DNA from: Anaerolineae bacterium
GTDB taxonomy: Bacteria; Chloroflexota; Anaerolineae; B4-G1; SLSP01
DNA length: 9,212 bases
Assembly: GCA_016934645.1 (NCBI GenBank)
Contig: JAFGSL010000020.1
Coordinates: 1 to 9,212, forward strand
Direction: 5' to 3'
Shown: in pieces, positions 4,729-9,212 of the stretch
How positions within the stretch are numbered: the stretch's first letter is position 1
How the letters are laid out: the number at the start of each line of letters is the position of its first letter
The notes under the pieces: model-generated
Databases searched by the model: none
Told to the model about the DNA's origin: nothing
The model's input: only the letters and a program-made list of their open reading frames with translations
Position numbers and translations under genes: made by a program

Positions 4729-5751
4729 ATGGACGAACCTATTCCTGATCCGCTATCTGACAATATAGAATCTGAAGGTGATACCGTCTGGTCTTATCGG
4801 GGCTATAAACTCGATAAGGGCAACTTCACCACGGCGATGGTCCACCTGTATCGCGCCGAAATCACGCGCGTGAATTTGTGGCGTAATCGGCTGGATACGA
4901 CGACGAACTGGGCTGTCGTCACCACTGCAGGCGCTATCACCTTTGGTTTTAGCTCGCCGCAGAACCCACATTTCGTGATTTTGCTGGTGATGATGCTGGT
5001 GCTGGTCTTCCTTAACATTGAGGCGCGCCGTTACACTTATTATTCGCTGTGGTATCACCGCGCGCGGCTACTGGAGACGAATTTCTTCGCTACTATGCTT
5101 GCTCCGCCGTTCCGTCCCGCTGCGGATTGGGGTGACGCGCTCAGCGACGTTCTGCGTAATCCAGTGTTCCCTATCTCGCACTGGGAGGCGATGGGCAACC
5201 GTTTCCGGCGTAATTACGGGGCTATTTTTGGCGTCATCCTGGTCAGTTGGTTCCTCAAGCTGACCATTCATCCTGCTCCAATTGCTAGTCTTGGGGAGTT
5301 GGTCGCGCGAGCTGCGATTGGCGTGTTGATCCCCGGCCATTGGGTCCTTGCGGTGGTATTACTGACCTATCTGTTCTTGTTCGTCGTTACCCTGGTGGGA
5401 TACTGGCTTTTCAGAAAGCGCGGCGTTCCGCGTCGTGATGAGTGGCAACACAAAGGCCCACGGTGGTTTAAAACTGAGGTTGTGCCCAACCTCGCTATCA
5501 TCGTCACGACAAAGAGGGCGGAACTCTCTGCCCGGCTTATGGAAGAACTGGATCGCGGCGTGACGGCACTGGAAGGCATAGGGATGTATACGGGTGAAGA
5601 CAGGAGCGTGTTGCTGTGCGCTATCACCGATGTGCAGGCGGCGCATCTCAAATCGATCGTTTCCGAGATCGACAAAGATGGCTTTGTGGTGGTCACACAG
5701 GCTCACGACGTGCGCGGTGGGCACTTCGTAGCACAGGAACCACCAAGTTAA
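4729..5751 (+). CDS. DUF2270-DUF2179 fusion membrane protein, 340 aa
   Basis: Two domains of unknown function are joined. Residues about 33-230 match the DUF2270 family: FTTAMVHLYRAEITRVNLWR, LDTTTNWAVVTTAGAITF, EARRYTYYSLWYHRARLLET and FPISHWEAMG, with membrane segments near 62-76, 82-98, 163-180 and 204-228. Residues about 255-333 (TKRAELSARLMEELDRGVTA, then GIGMYTGEDR, LKSIVSEIDKDGFVVVTQAH, VRGGHF) match the DUF2179 domain, usually found as the cytoplasmic C-terminus of YitT-type membrane proteins and thought to be a ligand-sensing module. No enzymatic residues are evident. The start lies 5 nt after the AOR stop with no clear ribosome binding site, which suggests translational coupling to AOR. 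A membrane-bound sensor or scaffold linked to the redox pair is possible, but this is inference. The domain assignments come from recognised motifs; the joint function is unknown. Confidence 0.85.
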   Translation: MDEPIPDPLSDNIESEGDTVWSYRGYKLDKGNFTTAMVHLYRAEITRVNLWRNRLDTTTNWAVVTTAGAITFGFSSPQNPHFVILLVMMLVLVFLNIEARRYTYYSLWYHRARLLETNFFATMLAPPFRPAADWGDALSDVLRNPVFPISHWEAMGNRFRRNYGAIFGVILVSWFLKLTIHPAPIASLGELVARAAIGVLIPGHWVLAVVLLTYLFLFVVTLVGYWLFRKRGVPRRDEWQHKGPRWFKTEVVPNLAIIVTTKRAELSARLMEELDRGVTALEGIGMYTGEDRSVLLCAITDVQAAHLKSIVSEIDKDGFVVVTQAHDVRGGHFVAQEPPS

Positions 5752-5774
5752 CGCTGGAAATGGAACTTTTCTGT

Positions 5775-5800
5775 CTCCGGATACGTTATAATATCTGGAG
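5775..5800 (+). promoter_or_regulatory. Promoter -10 with flanking inverted repeat before the Yip1 gene
   Basis: A perfect TATAAT lies at 5787-5792, 35 nt before the Yip1 ATG. It is flanked and overlapped by CTCCGGATA (5775-5783) and TATCTGGAG (5792-5800), which match as inverted copies at 8 of 9 positions with 8 bp between them. No good -35 is present at 16-18 bp. A regulator bound to this repeat would cover the -10. The run TCTCCGGATA also occurs in the SDR leader at 1789-1798. Confidence 0.55.
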
Positions 5801-5827
5801 TTGAAGTCAGTCGGTTGTGAGGTGTCT

Positions 5828-6661
5828 ATGACTACAGAAAGTCCTGTAAAGCAGGAAGCCGTAAAGCCCCCCAAAAAGAACGTTTTTGCGTTGTTGCTGG
5901 GTGTGCTTTTGCGCCCGAAGGCGACGTTTGGCTATTTGAAAGACAATCACAAGAAAGCGTGGTGGCTACCCGCGATTCTTATCCTGCTGTTGACCGTTGC
6001 CCCGCTTTGGGCTGCGTCGAGTCCATCGCCGGCTGCTCAGATGGTACCGCCTGACAAAATGGAGATGCTTTCCAGTGTCGATCCGCTTATGCTTGAGGGT
6101 ATACCGTCTCAGATTGACACCCCGTCGTCCGATGCTCCATCAACCGCATCGGGCGGGCTAAACTTCCTTAAACTCGGCGGTACAGTTCTTGGGACATTTA
6201 TCGCATGGTTGTTGTGGGGCGGCGGACTTTATCTGGCGAGCGTTTTCCTTGGGCGTAGCAGCAGCTTTGGGCAGATGTTCCGCCTGGCGGTGTGGACATG
6301 GTTGCCCTATGGGTTGCGCGGACTCGTCCAGACTGTCTATGTCTTGGTGACGGGCGAGGCAATCGTCAACGCGGGATTTTCCGGTTTCGTCATCGACAAA
6401 GGCGTTACTTCTGTGATTTCGCCTGGGCCGGGACAACTGGCTCTGGCGAGTATCTTGAGCCGCGTGGACGTCTTCATGGTCTGGCATGTGCTCCTAGCGA
6501 GCGTGGCTTTGATGGCCTTTACCAGCCTTACGCGCCGCAAAGCATTGACCGCGACGCTGGCAATCTGGATTGTGTTTGCGTTGGTCGGCATCGTCCCGGC
6601 GATTTTTGGGGGGATGGTGGGCGGTATCGGTGGTTCAACAGGTGGCGGGCCGTATGGTTAA
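5828..6661 (+). CDS. Yip1-family integral membrane protein, 277 aa
   Basis: The protein has a short charged N-terminus (KPPKKNVF), the amphipathic entry LLRPKATFGYLKDNHKKAWW (28-46) typical of bacterial Yip1-domain proteins, and five likely membrane segments near 46-63, 117-141, 152-175, 212-232 and 239-262. An extracytoplasmic or loop stretch (64-112) is rich in Ser, Pro and Met. The glycine-rich tail GGMVGGIGGSTGGGPYG is unusual but short. Bacterial Yip1 proteins are often encoded beside ABC transporter genes; their molecular role is not established. The ATG at 5828 follows GAGGTG; the frame is open nine codons further back without a better site. It has its own promoter region just upstream, and the ABC ATPase gene begins 27 nt after its stop, so it is probably the first gene of a transport operon. 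Confidence 0.82.
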   Translation: MTTESPVKQEAVKPPKKNVFALLLGVLLRPKATFGYLKDNHKKAWWLPAILILLLTVAPLWAASSPSPAAQMVPPDKMEMLSSVDPLMLEGIPSQIDTPSSDAPSTASGGLNFLKLGGTVLGTFIAWLLWGGGLYLASVFLGRSSSFGQMFRLAVWTWLPYGLRGLVQTVYVLVTGEAIVNAGFSGFVIDKGVTSVISPGPGQLALASILSRVDVFMVWHVLLASVALMAFTSLTRRKALTATLAIWIVFALVGIVPAIFGGMVGGIGGSTGGGPYG

Positions 6662-6688
6662 CGCAAAAAGCTTTCCCCACGAAACGGG

Positions 6689-7381
6689 ATGCCTATGACG
6701 GCCGCAGATATCCGTACTCAGAATCTGCGGCGTGATTTTGTTATGGGCGATCAAGTCGTCCATGCGCTTGACGGCGTCGATCTCAAGGTCAATGAAGGGG
6801 ATTTCCTGGCAGTGATGGGGCCATCGGGGTCGGGAAAGTCTACGCTGCTTTACCTGCTCGGTGGCCTGGATCGTCCTACTGCCGGTGAAATTTGGGTTGG
6901 CGGGCGTGATATCGCGCAACTGGATGAGAACGCTCTTGCGACTTACAGGGGGCAGGAAGTCGGCTTTATCTTCCAGGCGTTTCATCTCGTGCCCACGATG
7001 ACGGCGCTGCAAAATGTGGAATTCCCCATGATCTTCAACCGAATTTCGCTGGCGGAACGCCGTGCGCGGGCGATTGCCTTGCTGGAGCGTGTGGGATTGG
7101 AAGATCGTATGGCGCACCGCCCTACCGAACTTTCCGGCGGACAACAGCAGCGTGTTGCCATCGCTCGCGCATTGGCCAACGATCCCCGCATCATTTTGGC
7201 CGACGAGCCAACCGGCAATCTGGACACGCACACGGGCCAGGAAGTGCTGGATTTGCTCACGCGCCTCAACCGTGAAGAAGGCCGGACCATCGTCATTGTC
7301 TCGCATGACGCGTCCGTGACGCACTTCGCCACGCACGATATTCACCTGTTGGACGGCAAAGTGCAAGGTGCAGATTTCTGA
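6689..7381 (+). CDS. ABC transporter ATPase of the MacB/LolD/FtsE class
   Basis: A complete 230-residue ATP-binding subunit. Walker [10 protein letters not shown] (44-52), Q-loop Gln96, signature LSGGQ (148-152), Walker B IILADE (168-173), D-loop NLD and switch His206 are all present and intact. The segments [10 protein letters not shown] and [21 protein letters not shown] place it in the MacB/LolD group (type VII ABC systems), which pairs with FtsX-like permeases and acts in lipoprotein release, mechanotransmission or efflux rather than classical pumping. The likely permease is missing from the window and should lie beyond the right edge, after the exported repeat protein. Two ATGs are possible (6689 and 6695); neither has a strong ribosome binding site, only a GGG run before the first. 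It is the middle gene of a Yip1-ATPase-exported protein operon. Confidence 0.93.
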   Translation: MPMTAADIRTQNLRRDFVMGDQVVHALDGVDLKVNEGDFLAVMGPSGSGKSTLLYLLGGLDRPTAGEIWVGGRDIAQLDENALATYRGQEVGFIFQAFHLVPTMTALQNVEFPMIFNRISLAERRARAIALLERVGLEDRMAHRPTELSGGQQQRVAIARALANDPRIILADEPTGNLDTHTGQEVLDLLTRLNREEGRTIVIVSHDASVTHFATHDIHLLDGKVQGADF

Positions 7382-7398
7382 TTCTTTGTGAGGGTTCA

Positions 7399-9212
7399 AT
7401 GAAACGCCGTGTAAAATGGATTTTGGTTGTAGGACTGGTTGTGTTGCTCACGTTAGGAATCGTGACGTGGAGCGCAGCGCAAGCGCCGGTCAATGTGGAG
7501 CCGAGTGTGCTGCGCACGGATCAAGGTGGCGTGGTGAGCCTCTACGCAACCGCCGCATTGACGTTCACCGAAGATTCCACCGTGCGCTTGCTCAACTACG
7601 GTATTCTGGCGACCACCTATGTGAATCCGATAGTGCTTCAGGCGACTGTGCCACCGGGATTAAGCGCCGGAGACTATACGCTTTGGGTGCTCGATGCGAA
7701 CGGCATGCAAGTTGGGGTGGGGACGTTGCGATTGGTCGCTCCGCCTGTGCCGACAGCGACCCCGAAACCTGAGACCACAGCACCTTCTGGGCGTCCCATT
7801 CTCACCGTCCGCAATTACACCGTTGACCCGATGCAAGTACGCCCTGGGCAGGAGTTCACCGTCAGCATTGAAGTGTACAACAACGGTAGCCGCGCTGGAG
7901 AAAACACGATGGTCGTCTTCCCTGGCGGGACGTTTCTCCCGCTGGATGATAAGGGCCACGTCTTTGGCCAGATTCACATCAACGCAACATTTGTAGTGAC
8001 GCAGCGTTTCCGTGTACCGACCTCGGCCACCAACGGCATTCACCAGGTCGAGGTGCAGCTCTCGGCCAACGACTGGGAAGGCACCCACTATGATTATGCG
8101 GCGATGGTCCCGGTCGAAGTCACCGGCGCGAGTACTGGCGCAGCGTCTACCGGCAAACCCAAGGTGCTCATCGAAGGCGTTACGACAACGCCGGCGGTGA
8201 TTACACCCGGTACGCCCTTCTCGCTGACCCTGGTTCTGGCAAATCGCGGCAGTCGCACTGCCGTCAATTTGATGACCCACGCCGATCCAGCAACGGCGAT
8301 TCCTGCCGAGGGCGGCAGCATTGTCTCCACCGATGTGTTGCGTATTGATGACGTCGTCACCGTGACCTTACCCCTGCTGCTCAATTCGGCGAAGGAGGGT
8401 GGACGTCAGGGATTAGTTGTCGTGCTCGAATACAGCGACTATAGCGGTGGTGCCTACTCGGATCAGCAGACAGTGGGGATCGATATCGACACGAGCCTGG
8501 CGAGCCGCCCGCAGTTGTTGATCGACGCCTACCACACGGACCCGGTGAGTATCTCCCCTGGCGATAGCTTCACCCTTACACTGGAACTCGCCAATGTGGG
8601 CGGCGGGGACGCGCAGCGCATCACGCTGGCGCTTGGCGGTGAAGAGGGTGAAAACCTCGGCGCGTTCGTCCCTGTTGAAGGCAGTAACGTCAGTTTTGTG
8701 TCCGCTGTGAGTGCCGGGGAGACTGAGTTGATTTCCGTGCGGTTGATGGTCGCCGGGAATGCGGAGACGCGGGCGCACAATCTTCCCATCGCGTTGGCCT
8801 ACGATACCGAAACCGGTACGCGTGAGAAGGATACGCAGCGTGTCAGTTTGATGGTCTTCCGTCGACCGCAGTTCAAAGTTAGCTTTTATCGTCCCATGGA
8901 AGGGACAGCGATGACAGGTCAGCCGTTTGCGCTACCTATCGAAGTCGTCAACTCGGGCACGGCGCGCTTCAACGTCCCCACGTTAGAAGCCACGGGTGAA
9001 GGCTTGGAGTTTATGGGCGAATCGAGCACCTACGTCGGCAATCTCGATCCGGGCGGCTCCTGGACGCTAGACACGATGGCGATGGCGATGGAACCGGGGC
9101 CGGTGGATGTCGTCGTCAACGTGTATTACGTGGATGACCTCAACCAGACGCAAATCTATAGCGAGACGCTCACCGTGGAGGTGATGGAGATGCCTGAATA
9201 CGAAGGTCTCGA
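7399..9212 (+). CDS. Secreted Ig-like/CARDB-type repeat protein, runs off right edge
   Basis: The frame is open for 604 codons to the end of the window. The start follows GAGG by 5 nt and lies 17 nt after the ATPase stop. Residues 1-29 form a Sec signal peptide (MKRRVKWILVVGLVVLLTLG ... SAAQA, with cleavage likely after Ala29). Residues about 31-113 resemble an IPT/Ig-like domain, followed by a PVPTATPKPETTAPSGRP linker. Then four related beta-rich repeats begin near 133, 254, 370 and 489 (spacing 121, 117, 119), each with the pattern hydrophobic strand, PG, FTLTLxLxNxG, as in CARDB/NEW3-type domains (compare EFTVSIEVYNNGSRAG, PFSLTLVLANRGSRTA, SFTLTLELANVGGGDA). Such proteins are adhesive or scaffolding modules outside the membrane. 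Next to a MacB-type ATPase it is probably an extracytoplasmic partner of that transporter, possibly carrying a C-terminal membrane anchor outside the window. Confidence 0.85.
   Translation, partial: MKRRVKWILVVGLVVLLTLGIVTWSAAQAPVNVEPSVLRTDQGGVVSLYATAALTFTEDSTVRLLNYGILATTYVNPIVLQATVPPGLSAGDYTLWVLDANGMQVGVGTLRLVAPPVPTATPKPETTAPSGRPILTVRNYTVDPMQVRPGQEFTVSIEVYNNGSRAGENTMVVFPGGTFLPLDDKGHVFGQIHINATFVVTQRFRVPTSATNGIHQVEVQLSANDWEGTHYDYAAMVPVEVTGASTGAASTGKPKVLIEGVTTTPAVITPGTPFSLTLVLANRGSRTAVNLMTHADPATAIPAEGGSIVSTDVLRIDDVVTVTLPLLLNSAKEGGRQGLVVVLEYSDYSGGAYSDQQTVGIDIDTSLASRPQLLIDAYHTDPVSISPGDSFTLTLELANVGGGDAQRITLALGGEEGENLGAFVPVEGSNVSFVSAVSAGETELISVRLMVAGNAETRAHNLPIALAYDTETGTREKDTQRVSLMVFRRPQFKVSFYRPMEGTAMTGQPFALPIEVVNSGTARFNVPTLEATGEGLEFMGESSTYVGNLDPGGSWTLDTMAMAMEPGPVDVVVNVYYVDDLNQTQIYSETLTVEVMEMPEYEGL

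Noticed and set aside
6635..7399. Minus-strand 254-aa ORF
   Set aside because: Antisense to the intact ABC ATPase gene with all motifs; the shadow protein resembles no family.
7660..8280. Minus-strand 206-aa ORF
   Set aside because: Antisense to the secreted repeat protein, which has a signal peptide and periodic domains; the shadow is Arg/His/Gly rich.

Overview
The window looks like a piece of an environmental bacterial chromosome, most probably a Chloroflexota (Anaerolineae-like) member. This is an inference. It rests on Thr/Pro/Ala-rich linkers of the PTATPKP type behind secretion signals, a DUF2270 membrane protein, a Yip1 / MacB-type ATPase / Ig-repeat exported protein cluster, an AOR-family tungsto-enzyme with its own polyferredoxin, and moderately high GC. 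No rRNA, tRNA or CRISPR array is visible.

Left block (1-1840, minus strand). An SDR/epimerase-type NAD(P) enzyme, a small cytoplasmic LysM protein and the start of a lipoprotein that runs off the left edge are read right to left. The LysM gene has a clear promoter (TTGACT-16-TACAAT) with a palindrome in its spacer, and a rho-independent terminator. That terminator sits directly against the RBS of the lipoprotein gene. The SDR gene has a strong distant promoter (TTGACT-16-TATAAT, 1812-1839) and a leader of about 200 nt. The leader contains several hairpins and a possible terminator/antiterminator switch ending in U6.

Divergent intergenic region (1603-2069). Besides that leader, it holds a long imperfect palindrome (1849-1979) with no coding potential, and then a weak -10 for the rightward operon.

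Redox block (2070-5751, plus). A 16-cysteine four-cluster polyferredoxin is followed by an AOR-family catalytic subunit and a DUF2270-DUF2179 membrane fusion protein. Between ferredoxin and AOR sits a compact cassette (2465-2949): an S23/IVP four-helix-bundle ORF enclosed by 30-bp inverted repeats made of GGGTTNN heptamers. The cassette touches the ferredoxin stop codon and provides the stop codon and C-terminal tail of its own ORF. It looks like an intervening-sequence-type or non-autonomous mobile unit placed inside an operon, and is the most interesting object in the window.

Right block (5775-9212, plus). Behind a perfect TATAAT flanked by an inverted repeat come a Yip1-family membrane protein, a MacB/LolD-type ABC ATPase and a secreted protein with an N-terminal Ig-like domain and four roughly 120-residue CARDB/NEW3-like repeats. 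The last runs off the right edge. The permease expected with the ATPase is not in the window.
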